From the NCBI GenBank assembly GCA_951802195.1, contig OX637628.1, positions 124,001-188,000 on the forward strand: a stretch of 64,000 nucleotides of DNA, in the 5' to 3' direction. The position numbers were made by a program, and so were the translations under genes. Shown piece by piece: positions 1-9,592 of the stretch. Below the pieces are notes generated by a model. It made no database searches and had not been told where the DNA came from. It saw nothing but the letters and a program-made list of their open reading frames with translations. How positions within the stretch are numbered: the stretch's first letter is position 1; every line of letters starts with the position of its first letter. The stretch is from Tausonia pullulans (Eukaryota; Basidiomycota; Tremellomycetes; Cystofilobasidiales; Mrakiaceae).

Positions 1-33
1 TTGGTGGAGGGCCAGCTTGAGCGGTGCGGTAGG

Positions 34-910
34 CTAGTTGGTAGGAGATGCAGGAATTGACCGGTTAGAGTTGTCTCTTAGAGATGAAGGGCGGCCAGGT
101 AGAAGTGTGGCGGGCAAGGGTTTACGGCGCGCCGTTCCGCCGCCATCCGACGCCGAATGCGCCATACCTACAACACCACATCAAGTGGCGGGTACGTGTG
201 CTTACCTTCCAGCTCCTCATTCAGGATAGGCAACAACTCGTTCGGGAAGAAGTCAGCCTCTTTGATGGCCTTGAGGACATCCTGGGCGGCGATGGTTTTG
301 ACGCCTCGGTCGACAGCGACGTCGTGGGCGCTGCATTGAAGAGAGAAGCAGGGTCAACCTCCTGGGATATATAACATCGGTTTTGTCCCGGAGGGAGTGG
401 AGAAGGAACGGACGTCGCAGCTGAAGAAAGCGAGGGCGAGGGACATCAATGGGGCAGTGGTCAAGTCGCGTCAACACATTATAGTGAACCGACGCGTCCA
501 GTCGCGCGGCGCAGTTTGGGGCCAGGACGAACCAAGGTAGTTAATAAAGACGGTCGTCGATTTGGAGATGGCAGGAACGACATCTTTGGCGAGCTTGATG
601 TTTGCAGGGAGCTGGTTGAGAGAGGCAAAGGGGCGGAAAGCGCGTCAGTCACGCGAGCGGTCTGCTTCACAGAGCTCGACCCGACGTACAGCCTCCCTAA
701 CAATCCTTTGGACAGTCTTCTTCTGGATCTCGTAATTCTCTGTTCGATGGGAAAGGTGAGACAATGGACCAAGACAATGAGGACGACGCGTCGAGGGCAG
801 AGCGAAGAGGATGATGAACCAGAGGTTGACGAACCAATACCGTTGAAGACAGTCTCCTCTTGCTTCTCAGCTATGTCGGTTGCGAACGCGGGCATAGCTT
901 TGGGAGGCAT
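34..910 (-). CDS. DPB4: DNA polymerase epsilon histone-fold subunit, Dpb4/POLE3-like
   Basis: This is the H2B-like histone-fold subunit that pairs with Dpb3 in the leading-strand DNA polymerase epsilon, acting in the nucleus. I read the spliced exons as 841-910, 690-739, 533-611, 414-420, 206-330 and about 34-167. They give an N-terminal acidic start, then YEIQKKTVQRIVREA, LPANIKLAKDVVPAISKS and TTVFINYLAATAHDVAV, then KTIAAQDVLKAIKEADF, the classical three-helix fold of the family. The start is the ATG at 908-910; no upstream exon is needed. The fourth exon is only 7 nt long, and with it phase and conserved residues both fit. The C-terminus is uncertain: direct splicing at 205/168 gives a Gly-Met-Ala tail ending at 34, whereas the frame with VWRIRRRMAAERRA looks more like the family but is one base out of phase. 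Splicing beyond the window edge is also possible. Confidence 0.85.
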
Positions 911-1457
911 GGCGGGCGGGCAGTTGGCGGTGGGGGTCAAGGGTGCTTCGACTTGGCCTCAGCGCGAGGTTTATGATGCACGCGTAGCACCCCGAGACCG
1001 ACCTACGCTTGGATCAGTTCAGTCGTTAGACGCGTCAGGGTTCCACATCTCGCTCAGGATCAGGAGGACGGTCGCCTGTAGAGTTGATGAGTAGCGAGTG
1101 GTGAGTACGGCAAGAACTCTGGATGCCCATCACCATCTCCTCGTTGAACTGCGCGCGCACGTGAAGAACGCCGGGGCGGCGCGGATGTCATTTCTGGACT
1201 CCTTTTTTCGATGGCAAATAGGCACTTACCCAATTCCAGCGAGCTCGAGTAGCTCCTTGCTTTTTGTGCAACCACGAGCCAGGTGTGGACCCCTGGCGGC
1301 GGACGGAGCGACGAGGAAGACGACGCCGGCTATCGTGGCCCGATCGACCGGTAGTTGAGAGAGGGAGAGGAAAGCGACAATGCCCTGGTTCTTATGACCC
1401 AAACCACCATCCCAATACCTCTCACCTCACTCTTCTACTCCTCCTCGACCCGCTAGC
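911..1457. promoter_or_regulatory. Divergent intergenic region DPB4 / ANT1
   Basis: This 547-base gap separates two genes transcribed away from each other, so it should hold both promoters. The sequence just before the ANT1 start is rich in CT and CA, as at most gene starts in this window. I see no clear TATA box, RNA gene or conserved ORF; the open frames present have no family-like sequence. Confidence 0.5.
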
Positions 1458-2995
1458 ATGACTTCCGTTTCCGACTCCGTACTTCAAAGCATGGCCGGCT
1501 CCATTGGCGGCATGGGTGCCATGGTGCGCGCCCGAACAACGTTTCAGCCCGCTGCCCTCTCCTCGTCCAGTCAGACTCATCCCGTTCCCCCCATCCTCAC
1601 CACAGTCCATCACCTACCCTCTTGTCATCGCCTCCACCCGTGACTCGCTCACGGAGAAAGCCAGCGGCGAGGTGCGTCGGCTGCTTGTCGTCATCACGTT
1701 GAGGGAGTATGCATGCGGCTGAACGGACTCGCGCGCCTCCTGCAGAAGAAGTCCTACAACCCTGCGGCTACCATCCTCCGCATCTACAGCAAGGAGGGTC
1801 TCGAAGGTCTCTACGCCGGCCTCAGCTCGTCTCTTTTCGGCATCGGAGTCACCAACGCTGTCTACTGTTCGTTCCCGTCTTTCATCTCATGCCGGCCCGA
1901 CGCCGAGGGGCCGCGCGGTTGACCAACACGCGCCCGCCGACTTGCTCTGGCTCACCCTCTCTCTCCAACCTGCCCCTTGGCACTCTCACGCTGATCGACG
2001 ACCTCTCTTCACTTACAGACTTTGCTTACTCACTCAGCAGTGAGACTGCCCGCAAAGCAGGAGGTGGTCAGCTCTCAGTCAAGGACTCCATCATTGCAGG
2101 CATGATCGCTGGTCCGTTGCATTTTTCGCTGCCTGGCCCTCTCTTCGATAAACGTTTCATGCTAACTAGCATGCGATTCACAGGCTCGGCGACTACTGTC
2201 ATCACCAACCCTCTCTGGGTTGTCCGTGAGTCGTTCTCGCTCGAAGAGAAGTTGCATGTGATCTTTACGCCGATGTGCCGCTGCTCTAAACAGAGACCCA
2301 CCAGTCGACGTACACCCACCTCAACCCCAACTCGCCTCCGCCCTCGATTCCAGGGGCCATCAAGGACCTCTACAAGAAGGGCGGCATCCCGGCTTTCTTC
2401 CGCGGGCTCAAGGCGGCCCTCGTCCTTGTCGTCAACCCCGTTCTTCAGGTGCGTCAAAAGCCCTCGACATGCTCTCATCGCGCCCGCTGACATGGATGGA
2501 ATCCTTCGCTCTTCAGTATACTGCCTTTGAGCAACTCAAGAACGTAAGTTGTCGTCGGCCGGTCTTTCTCGGGGATTGAATCTCGCCTAATGACACGACC
2601 GATTTCTTAGCTTCTCCTCGCTCGCCGTCGCATCGGTGGCCGGCCCGGCGCTCTCAGCAACACCGACATCTTCTTCCTCGGTGCCCTCGCCAAGCTCTGT
2701 GTGTTACCGTGGCTTGCTCTTCCCCCTTCGGCCCTGTTCTGACGTTTATATTCCTCCAGTCGCCACCTCCCTCTCCTACCCTCTCGTCCTCCTCAAGTCG
2801 CGCCTCCAGTCGGCGTCGCACCACTACCCGTCCATCACTTCGGCGCTCATCGACATCGTCCGCAAGGAGGGTCTCGGCGGCCTCTACCGCGGTATTGGCG
2901 GCAAGCTCCTCCAGTCGGTCCTCACGGCCTCATTGCTTTTCCTGGGGCATGAGCGTGTCCTCATGGGTCTCAGGAAGGCCCTTGCTACCAAGTAG
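1458..2995 (+). CDS. ANT1: Peroxisomal adenine nucleotide carrier (mitochondrial carrier family)
   Basis: The product is a six-helix SLC25 carrier of the Ant1/PMP47/SLC25A17 branch, which imports ATP into peroxisomes in exchange for AMP. After splicing of several short introns there are three carrier repeats. Their signature helices read SITYPLVIASTRDSL, VITNPLWVVQTHQ and SLSYPLVLLKSRLQ, and the repeats carry EGLEGLYAGL, GGIPAFFRGL and EGLGGLYRGIGGK. The YPLV / NPLWVVQT pattern is typical of the peroxisomal rather than the mitochondrial ADP/ATP carriers. The first exon starts at the ATG at 1458 (MTSVSDSVLQSMAGSIGGM) and ends at 1523; the second is 1606-1671. The stop is at 2993-2995. The long flanking loop between repeats 1 and 2 and the C-terminal KALATK end look complete. 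Other SLC25 members are possible but fit the signatures less well. Confidence 0.88.
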
Positions 2996-3547
2996 TTTAG
3001 CAGAGGGATGGGTTCTGTTCTCTTACCCATGACTTGTGGTTTCACCTGCCCTGGAGACGGGTGCGAGAGACTGGCTTTCAGGCGTGCGCAATTTTACGGC
3101 GCCCGCGAGTCGACTGTGTGGATCATGTTGACGATCGCATGTGATATCTGTTGAAGGTCTATGTTCGCCCTGGGGTCCAATGTGGTTGTAAGCTTATTTC
3201 ATATAGCTACTCGACTCTACCCGCTCATATAAGGTTAACCTAGTGGCGTAAAAATTACTAGAAAGACGAGGACAAGGGATGAAAATTACTAGATTATAGG
3301 TCTCCGTGAATCGCTCCTTCCAACAATATCGTGGTGCTGAGGCTCGTCGACCGCTTGCCCCAACAAACGCAAGGACCGATCAGCTGATACCGCTCCAGTC
3401 CTTGTTATCGCGCGCACCCCTTTGTTGTTTTTCGTGTTCCAACCATCGAAATGCCCACAAATTGAAGTACAATGCTCATAGTCAATGGGAGGGAGCGGGA
3501 GGGAGAGGGAGTTGCGCTCCCGACAGAATTTGGAATGGCACAAAGGA
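2996..3547. other. Intergenic region downstream of ANT1
   Basis: This stretch holds the ANT1 3' untranslated region and then AT-richer sequence around 3180-3300 with ACTAG repeats. I see no gene, RNA or repeat that I can support. Confidence 0.4.
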
Positions 3548-4395
3548 CTAAACGGGAGATATTGAAGTTGAAGATTGGAATGACGAAGAAAATGTACGGG
3601 AAAGAGGGAGTGAAAGTCGGGAGGAGGGACAAGAGGGACGAGGAGAACACCAGGAACACACCCCGGCAAGCTTCAAGATCACCTCATGATTCGTCCGACG
3701 TGTGAACGTCTGGAAAATGAAGTCGGCCTTGAGCATCCCCTTGAAATAAAAGAGTTCCAGCATGCTCCGGACTCGGTCCATGGAAGTAACGGGTGCTCTG
3801 AGATCATATCGGCGCTGAAACATGACGGCACCATCACCCAAAGCAGACAACCACCTGCCTCCGGAACTCGTTCTCCGTCTCGAGCCCTTCCGCGGACACT
3901 TTTTATGGGTATTGTAGCAGGAGTGGATGTGCGGTTTTATACCCGCGATGTCGAGGGGCAGGCTCTCAAGCCGGGTGAGAATGGCTTGCGCGTGCCTCCC
4001 GTCCGTGACATGGAGAACAACACCTATCCTTTTGGTGTATCTGAATGAACGATCGAGGCAGGTGAGCCTGTCGGTGCGATTTAATCTCGCGAGAGAGATA
4101 TGGTGGAGAGAAATGTCCCGAGGGACGGAGATGGGAAGGCGGTGTCCGCGCTTGAGGAGAACGCAGGGAAAGAGGGTGGCGGGCGATGTCAGCCAGAGCG
4201 GGGGGGCTGGAAACAAAGGCGAGTTGTTGATGGAGTCTCGTCGGTGGGAGAAGAGGAGAAAGGCGTCGTGTTGGACGGGGTTATATCGCTTCCAATGGCA
4301 GTATGCTCGCTGGTGGACAGTTTCAGCCTGGCAAGGCAGCGGGTCGACGGGTTCGCAGGGGTGGTGGGAGAGGGTGCATCGGAGGAATTGTTTGG
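3548..4395 (-). pseudogene. Coding-like fragment, unknown family, no start codon
   Basis: One minus-strand frame stays open for about 280 codons. It has normal-looking amino-acid composition, for example HQRAYCHWKRYNPVQHDAF, RDISLHHISLARLNRTDR and HAQAILTRLESLPLDIAG. No ATG starts the frame: an in-frame stop lies just upstream of 4395, and a LINE 3'-end copy begins about 100 bases further on. That suggests a gene that was cut and abandoned after retroelement insertion. The layout recalls leucine-rich fungal F-box-type proteins, but I cannot name a domain. The plus strand has a competing short frame with PPELVLRLEPFRGHFLW (from 3822) that also looks F-box-like. Either strand may be the remnant, so the call is weak. 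Confidence 0.3.
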
Positions 4396-4498
4396 GACCT
4401 TAACACCCCCTGGGCAAGGTTGGGAGAGGAGTCCAGATGACTAGGTGTAATGCATTCGCTATGAATTTTTCTTGTACTCCAAGTCAAAAAGAAAACGC

Positions 4499-4686
4499 TT
4501 TTTTTTTTGTATTTAAGCATGAGTTATACGTAGAGAACGAGGTAACCCTATGAGAGATGGTGATTCGTAGCTAGATAGAGGGAGAGCGAAAATGAAAGTA
4601 GGGGTGAAGGAAAACAAATGATGGGTTATGGACATAGGCCCATTAGAAAAGGTAAGATATCAAGATGACCAGCTATGTCGAGCGCA
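4499..4686 (-). mobile_element. Truncated second copy of the LINE 3' end
   Basis: These 188 bases repeat the 3' untranslated region and oligo-A tail of the adjacent LINE at roughly 90% identity. They start (plus view) with ten T, then GTATTTAAG, GAGTTATACGTAGAGAACGA, and run to GGTAAGATATCAAGATGACC. The copy ends exactly where the oligo-T of the larger element begins. It is a 5'-truncated insertion of the same family in the same orientation. It has a one-base deletion in the GTATTTAAGTCATG box, and differs from the neighbour at scattered sites, so it is not a recent duplication of it. Confidence 0.85.
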
Positions 4687-4924
4687 TTTTTTTTTTGTAT
4701 TTAAGTCATGAGTTATACGTAGAGAACGAGGTAACCCTATGAGAGATGGTGATTCGTAGCTAGATAGAAGGAAAGCGAAAATGAAAGTAGGGATGGAAGG
4801 AAAACACAAGATGGGTCATGGACATAAGTCCGTTAGAAAAGGTAAGATATCAAAATGTCCGGCTAAGTCAAGCGGTGGCTATGGTCTATAGTCTAGCCAT
4901 GCTTCTCCACCCCTGACCTGCTGT

Positions 4925-7900
4925 TCACCCAGGATCGATGGCGGCACCGAGGGCAGTACCAGCCATCTGGCCACTGCCAGCCATCCACCTCGTACTCGAC
5001 TGCCAGAGTGTCCGTCGGATTGTGGACGCGATCTTGCTGATCTCCTCGTCCGTGACAGGGTCGAGGGCTGCGATCTTGCTGTACCTCCGCCTCCGGACGA
5101 ATCGCCATGTCCGGGCTACAAAGATGCAGTGGAAGAGAAAGACCGCCCTCGGCGGCGACGGTGTCGGGCAGACGAGCGTCTGGAGGGAGGGAGGATGGAA
5201 GGGGAGCGAAGGCGAGGCACGTGCAGCAGCCGCCGACCAGATAGCCCGCACGACGGGACACGGCTCGTCGAAGAGGTGGAAGAAGGACTCAACGGGGGCC
5301 GTCAGGCACAGCGCACATCGCTTGGACCTGTTGTGCGGCGTAGCGGTTCCGTCGGCGAGGAATGCCGCAGCAGTATGCTTTCCTGGGTGGAGACTGTACA
5401 GCGAGAAGCGATGGGCCAAGTCGACGTCCTCGGGCGACGCTCGGGACACGGCCTTGAGCAAGCACCACTGCCGCTTCCAATCGATCTTGGTAAGCGCCGG
5501 AAAGTGGTCCTGCCAGCCCTTTGGGATGATGAGGCCGCGGTTGGCTAGAGTACGACTGTGTGCGCCGTGGGGCTCACGAGGAGCGTCCAGCCGGCCGAGG
5601 TTTGTGTGGATAAAGAGGAGACCCAGCCGCAACTGGCTATCTGTACCGAACGTAGACATCCAGTGGACAGCGTTCCTCCAGCGGTCTTGATTCCAATAGC
5701 TCATGTCAAAGCTGATTTCTTCGAACCATGCCCGGAGGTAAGCCTGCCATCGTGCAGGGAGAGCTCCTTGGAGCGTTGTGACGGCATTCCACCAGACGGC
5801 TGGGAAGAACCATTGACCTTCCACTGGGGAAAGGAATACGCCTAACCAGCTGAAATTGACGGGCCGAGGTCCTCTGATGAACTCTCCATCCCGGAAGATG
5901 GTGCGAGTCATCATTCTATAAGCCCTTGGGTCGAGGCTCATGGTATGGATGATCCGCTTGCGAATACGGATCGATGCGGGAAGCTCCGGTTGGAAGAGCA
6001 CATCGCCAGCCCACTGGGCGCGCGCTTTGATGAGCCGGAATCGGAGTGGCGTGAAGCCGAAGCCGCCGAGGTCTCGAGGGGTTTCCAGACGCTCCCTGCT
6101 GACGTCGTGGTGTTTCGATCGGTAGAGGGACTTGTAGGCCGTTGCCTCGAGGTCTTCCAGGATATCGTCTGGGCACGGCAGGAAGCGGTCCAGGTAGATG
6201 ATTTTCGAGTAGATGTACTGGTTGATGACGTTGCATCGCGCAAGGAGAGGGAGGTCGTGCAGCGGGATGCGCGCGAGTCGAGCCTTCAGTTTGCCGATGA
6301 CATCTCGCCAGCAAGCAGGACCGTTGACCGTGCGACCACATGGAACGCCGAGGAAGTCGAATGACAGCGTTTGGACGCGCCATTCGTGGTACATCGTAGG
6401 CGCATCCGTCCGGCATGACCCTAGAGGATAGAGGAGTGATTTCTGGTAGTTTAGCTTGCTTGCTGCGGCGTTCTCGTACTCTCGGAGGCAGACCGTCGCC
6501 TCGTCGACCTCCGACCAGGTCCGACAACGGATACTGAGATCGTCTGCAAAGAGGAGGACCTTCCGCTCATGTAGAGGGGGTGGATTGGCCGGTGGGAGGC
6601 GATGGCGGAGCATACATGCCAGCGGCTCCAGGAGGAGGGCGAAGATCGTCGGTGCCGCGGGATCGCCCTGGCGGACACCAGACCGGATGTCGATGGCTTG
6701 ACCCATCCATCCGTTGATCATGAGCCGAGCTGTCTGAGAGGTCATCGTTGAGGTGATCCACGCGGCGGCGCGCGGACCGAACCCCATGTGGCTGAGGCAG
6801 GGGCCAACAAAGTCGTGCGACACTCTGTCGTATGCCTTCTCGAAGTCGACCTGGGCGAGGACGCCAGGCAAGAGGTCTTCGTCGTCAATGGCGAGCTGGA
6901 GAGAGGAGATGTTGCGACCCGAGTCGCGGCCAGGGAGGAAGCCTGTCTGGTCCCCGTCGATGAGGGTGTCCACGACGGTGAGCAGGCGGCTGTTGATGGC
7001 AAGGGAGAAGATGCGAGCGTCAACGTTGATGAGCGAGATCGGACGATAGTTGGCAATCTGGTCGCGATCTCCCTTCTTCTTGAAGATCAGATGGATATGG
7101 GCCTCGCGCTGTGAGGCGGATCGGAGGCCAGTCTCCGGGACGAGGTTCAGCAGACTGAGGAGGATCGGGCCGACGACAGCCCATGTGGCCTGGTAGAACT
7201 CGACGGGGATCCCGTCGCTTCCTGGTGTCTTGTTACGGTTCGATCTGAACGTGGCCCGCCTGAGCTCGTCCAGTTCGAAGGGTTTCTCGAGGGTGCGACT
7301 CTGGGAGTTGTCGAGTGTATTGGTGACATATCGGAGGGCGTTGGCGTGCTCGGAAGCTGGCGTCGTCTTGGTCTCATAGAGAGTTGTGTAGAAGGCGTGT
7401 GCTGTAGCTAGAATGTTCTCGTTGTTTGCGATGGCTGCGGCCGCTGGGTTGTTGAGTGGCCGTAGGGCTGCGATAGTGTCGGCCTGGCGGACGATCTTGA
7501 GTCGCTGCTTGACGGCATACTCGCTTGTGTTGGCTGGTTCGAGGTGGGCTCGAAGAGCGTGGCCATGGAGGATCGACCTATGTGGATCCCCGCCCGACAC
7601 TCTGCTCATTCGGGCGAGGTGTCTTGAGATGTCTGATGCGTGATCCGCTATCTGAACCTTGGTCTGGTCCCAAGCCCCGAAGGGGTCCCTGGTCTCTGTA
7701 AGCGCATCGTGGTACCACTCGGGGATATGGAATAGGAAGTATTCGACAAAACCGGTAATCTTCAACAGGTGTGTGCCGATCTTGTATGATCCGGGACCGT
7801 GCTCTATTGCACCGGGGAAGGTGAGGCTGAGTTCGATCGGCTTGTGGCTAGAGTAGAGATGGCCAGACGGTCGTGGCAGGAAGCGCTGTCGTACGGCTCG

Positions 7901-8599
7901 GCTAGCGAGCAGAGGGGACAGATAGAAGCGATCAATGCGGCGATCTGCTCGCGTGATGCCAGTATAGTTTGTGTATTCGCGCTGGAGCGGATATAGTGAT
8001 CGGTATGGGTCGGAGAGGGCAAAGTCCCGGGCCAGCCGGCACATTTCCTCCTTTCCCGCGTTCTGGGTAAATGGGCTCATCCCGTCGAGGTAGCTGTCCT
8101 CCACACAGTTCCAGTCCCCGCCCAGGAGGAGAGGAATGTCAGAGTGGGCAGGTATCTTGCGAGATAGAGTAGAGAGGAACTCCTTTGTCGAACGGCCGTT
8201 CGTCTGGCTGTCTCGGCAGGGGACATAGACTGCAGCCACTCTGACGGCTTCGCCGGCGATGACGAACACGGCATCCGTGAGGTTGGTTCGTAAGATGGGG
8301 GAGGAGCGGGAGATGGATCTGATCCTAGTTGGAGGGGTATCGGGGGGAAGGAATCGAGAGGCATGTCGCCAGAGGATGGCAGTCTGGCAGTCTACCGTAA
8401 AGATCGAGCCGAAGCCCATATCTTCACACTCGGCTGTCCAGGTCGCTACCTGATCTGGTGTTGTGCATGCCACTTCAGAGAGAAGGTATATGTCAGCCTT
8501 GGATCGTGAATAGAGGGAGAGGAGGAGACTGCGGGCGCGATCTCGCGTGAACACCCTCTGGATGTTCGCCGCGACGATTTGTACATCGTTGTACACCAT
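4925..8599 (-). CDS. LINE ORF2: endonuclease / reverse transcriptase
   Basis: The 1224-codon frame encodes the protein that nicks target DNA and copies element RNA by target-primed reverse transcription. Residues 1-265 are an APE-type endonuclease, with NIQRV near 12, a SEVA glutamate near 41, LLGGDWN near 160, RRIDRFYLSP near 215 and the SSHKPIEL histidine near 250. The reverse transcriptase spans about 430-720, with GDRDQIANYRPISLINVDAR, QVDFEKAYDRVSHDF, GVRQGDPAAPTIF and the catalytic FADDLS. A C-terminal zinc-type motif near 1130 reads CALC, FFHLFDEPCP. The start ATG (8597-8599) overlaps the ORF1 stop in TAATG. No stop interrupts the frame, which is unusual for a copy lacking its 5' end. 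Confidence 0.93.
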   Translation of the reverse strand: MVYNDVQIVAANIQRVFTRDRARSLLLSLYSRSKADIYLLSEVACTTPDQVATWTAECEDMGFGSIFTVDCQTAILWRHASRFLPPDTPPTRIRSISRSSPILRTNLTDAVFVIAGEAVRVAAVYVPCRDSQTNGRSTKEFLSTLSRKIPAHSDIPLLLGGDWNCVEDSYLDGMSPFTQNAGKEEMCRLARDFALSDPYRSLYPLQREYTNYTGITRADRRIDRFYLSPLLASRAVRQRFLPRPSGHLYSSHKPIELSLTFPGAIEHGPGSYKIGTHLLKITGFVEYFLFHIPEWYHDALTETRDPFGAWDQTKVQIADHASDISRHLARMSRVSGGDPHRSILHGHALRAHLEPANTSEYAVKQRLKIVRQADTIAALRPLNNPAAAAIANNENILATAHAFYTTLYETKTTPASEHANALRYVTNTLDNSQSRTLEKPFELDELRRATFRSNRNKTPGSDGIPVEFYQATWAVVGPILLSLLNLVPETGLRSASQREAHIHLIFKKKGDRDQIANYRPISLINVDARIFSLAINSRLLTVVDTLIDGDQTGFLPGRDSGRNISSLQLAIDDEDLLPGVLAQVDFEKAYDRVSHDFVGPCLSHMGFGPRAAAWITSTMTSQTARLMINGWMGQAIDIRSGVRQGDPAAPTIFALLLEPLACMLRHRLPPANPPPLHERKVLLFADDLSIRCRTWSEVDEATVCLREYENAAASKLNYQKSLLYPLGSCRTDAPTMYHEWRVQTLSFDFLGVPCGRTVNGPACWRDVIGKLKARLARIPLHDLPLLARCNVINQYIYSKIIYLDRFLPCPDDILEDLEATAYKSLYRSKHHDVSRERLETPRDLGGFGFTPLRFRLIKARAQWAGDVLFQPELPASIRIRKRIIHTMSLDPRAYRMMTRTIFRDGEFIRGPRPVNFSWLGVFLSPVEGQWFFPAVWWNAVTTLQGALPARWQAYLRAWFEEISFDMSYWNQDRWRNAVHWMSTFGTDSQLRLGLLFIHTNLGRLDAPREPHGAHSRTLANRGLIIPKGWQDHFPALTKIDWKRQWCLLKAVSRASPEDVDLAHRFSLYSLHPGKHTAAAFLADGTATPHNRSKRCALCLTAPVESFFHLFDEPCPVVRAIWSAAAARASPSLPFHPPSLQTLVCPTPSPPRAVFLFHCIFVARTWRFVRRRRYSKIAALDPVTDEEISKIASTIRRTLWQSSTRWMAGSGQMAGTALGAAIDPG

Positions 8600-9214
8600 T
8601 ATTCTTCCATGTCCTCGGCTTCAGCCAAGGTCACGAGGGTGCGCTCGATGGATTCCTGGGAGGACGGCGTGGAGGGGATGAGAGAAGGAGTGGAGGGTGG
8701 GTTTAGGGGGAGCGAAGATGGCGGGGATGGGGATGGGGGTGGGGGAGACGATGGTGATAGGGGAGGTGGGGTGGGAGGTGGATGCTCGTCTTCGATCTGC
8801 ATCCCGTCTTCTGTCCTCGCCAGACCCCCCTCGTTGTCATCCTCTAGGGCGCTCAGGGCGAGAACGGGTTGCGAGCCCGCATTGCGCGGTGCTTGCTCTG
8901 AGTGGGAGTGGGAGGGGCTGGCGTGGGCAGGGGGTGTGGTCACCTCCGTCATGGCTTCAGTCGGCCTGTTCAGTGACCTCCCCTTGGATTTTTGTACGAG
9001 CTGGTATCCATCCAGGTCTGGTCCCGGTTCGACAGGCCGTTGGGGGGGTCCTTCGGTTGGTGCTCGTGCACTCGCTGGAAGATTTGCCTTCGGACGACCT
9101 GGGCATCGGGCCGATGGGTGAGCGTGCGATCCGCATCCGCCACACTCTGGAGCGGTAGGACACTTGGCACGAGCGTGCTCAAATGAGTGGCAGTAATAGC
9201 AGTGAGCGCAGCTG
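8599..9214 (-). CDS. LINE ORF1, C-terminal part with two CCHC zinc knuckles
   Basis: The frame upstream of ORF2 is open from the element's 5' break at 9214 to the TAA at 8599-8601. It begins with two perfect CX2CX4HX4C knuckles, CYYCHSFEHARAKC and CGGCGSHAHPSARC. A proline-rich linker and a Ser/Pro-rich acidic tail follow, ending ESIERTLVTLAEAEDMEE. Gag-like ORF1 proteins of LINEs bind element RNA through such knuckles. The N-terminal part is missing because the insertion is truncated, so no native start codon is present; the ATG at 8950-8952 is internal. The stop and the ORF2 start share one base (TAATG), which suggests termination-reinitiation for ORF2 translation. Confidence 0.85.
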
Positions 9215-9452
9215 TTTTTTTTTTGTATTTAAGTCATGAGTTATACGTGGAGAACGAGGTAACCCTATGAGAGATAGCGAGTTGTAGCTAGATAGAGGGA
9301 GAGCGGACATGACCGAGCGCGAGAACGTCGGGCGAGGCGCCGTGGGAAGAGGGTTGGCCGAACCACTGGGGATGGTTGGCCGGACGGCGTGATGGGCGCC
9401 GTGAGAAGGGGGGGGGGGGGGGGGGGTTGGTCGAACCACCGGGATGGTGGTG
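9215..9452 (-). mobile_element. Short non-autonomous element sharing the LINE 3' tail, copy 1
   Basis: The last 85 or so bases of this element (plus 9215-9305) match the LINE 3' terminus: ten T, GTATTTAAGTCATGAG, TTATACGTGGAGAACGAGG and GTAGCTAGATAGAGGGAGAG. The rest is a GC-rich head unrelated to the LINE. It contains repeated units of the type CCATCCCCAGTGGTTCGGCC and a run of 19 G at 9408-9426. Sharing only the 3' tail with a LINE is how many SINE-like elements borrow LINE machinery. The oligo-T at 9215 abuts the truncated LINE. A second copy lies inverted at 10441-10700. Confidence 0.7.
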
Positions 9453-9520
9453 CTGGGGCAATAGATTGCGCATTCATATAATGTATATATTTTACCTTAT
9501 ATCGCATATTGAGTCTTTAA

Positions 9521-9592
9521 GGATGTGTCGTATAGTGGTTATTATTCAAGATTTCCATTCTTGAGACACGTGTTCGATTCACCTCACATTCA
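9521..9592 (+). tRNA. tRNA-Gly (anticodon UCC), divergent
   Basis: The 72 bases fold as a tRNA. The acceptor arms GGATGTG and CACATTC pair over seven positions with one G-T. The D-arm is GTAT-AGTGGTT-ATTA. The anticodon stem CAAGA/TCTTG carries the loop TTTCCAT, giving anticodon UCC. The T-arm loop is TTCGATT, and the discriminator is A. The core closely resembles yeast tRNA-Gly(UCC). The T-stem (ACGTG/CACCT) has one C-C mismatch and position 9 is C, so the gene may be a decaying copy. A run of five T about 36 bases downstream could end Pol III transcription. Confidence 0.65.

Larger units (their letters stand above)
4687..9214 (-). mobile_element. Non-LTR retrotransposon (LINE), 5'-truncated, ORF2 intact
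   Basis: The element reads on the minus strand: the end of ORF1 with zinc knuckles, complete ORF2 (endonuclease, reverse transcriptase, C-terminal zinc motif), a 238-base 3' UTR and an oligo-A tail of 10 (oligo-T at 4687-4696). There are no terminal repeats. The 5' end is cut inside ORF1 at 9214, directly against the oligo-A of another element. The domain order with an APE-type endonuclease, no RNase H and a Cys-rich C-terminus resembles L1-clade elements; fungal Tad elements usually carry RNase H, so the clade remains open. The open ORF2 implies a fairly recent insertion, although the truncated ORF1 means this copy is unlikely to be autonomous. Confidence 0.9.

Noticed and set aside
4938-5690. 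Plus-strand frames across the LINE ORF2 interval
   Set aside because: They overlap the intact minus-strand reverse-transcriptase frame and have no domain of their own.
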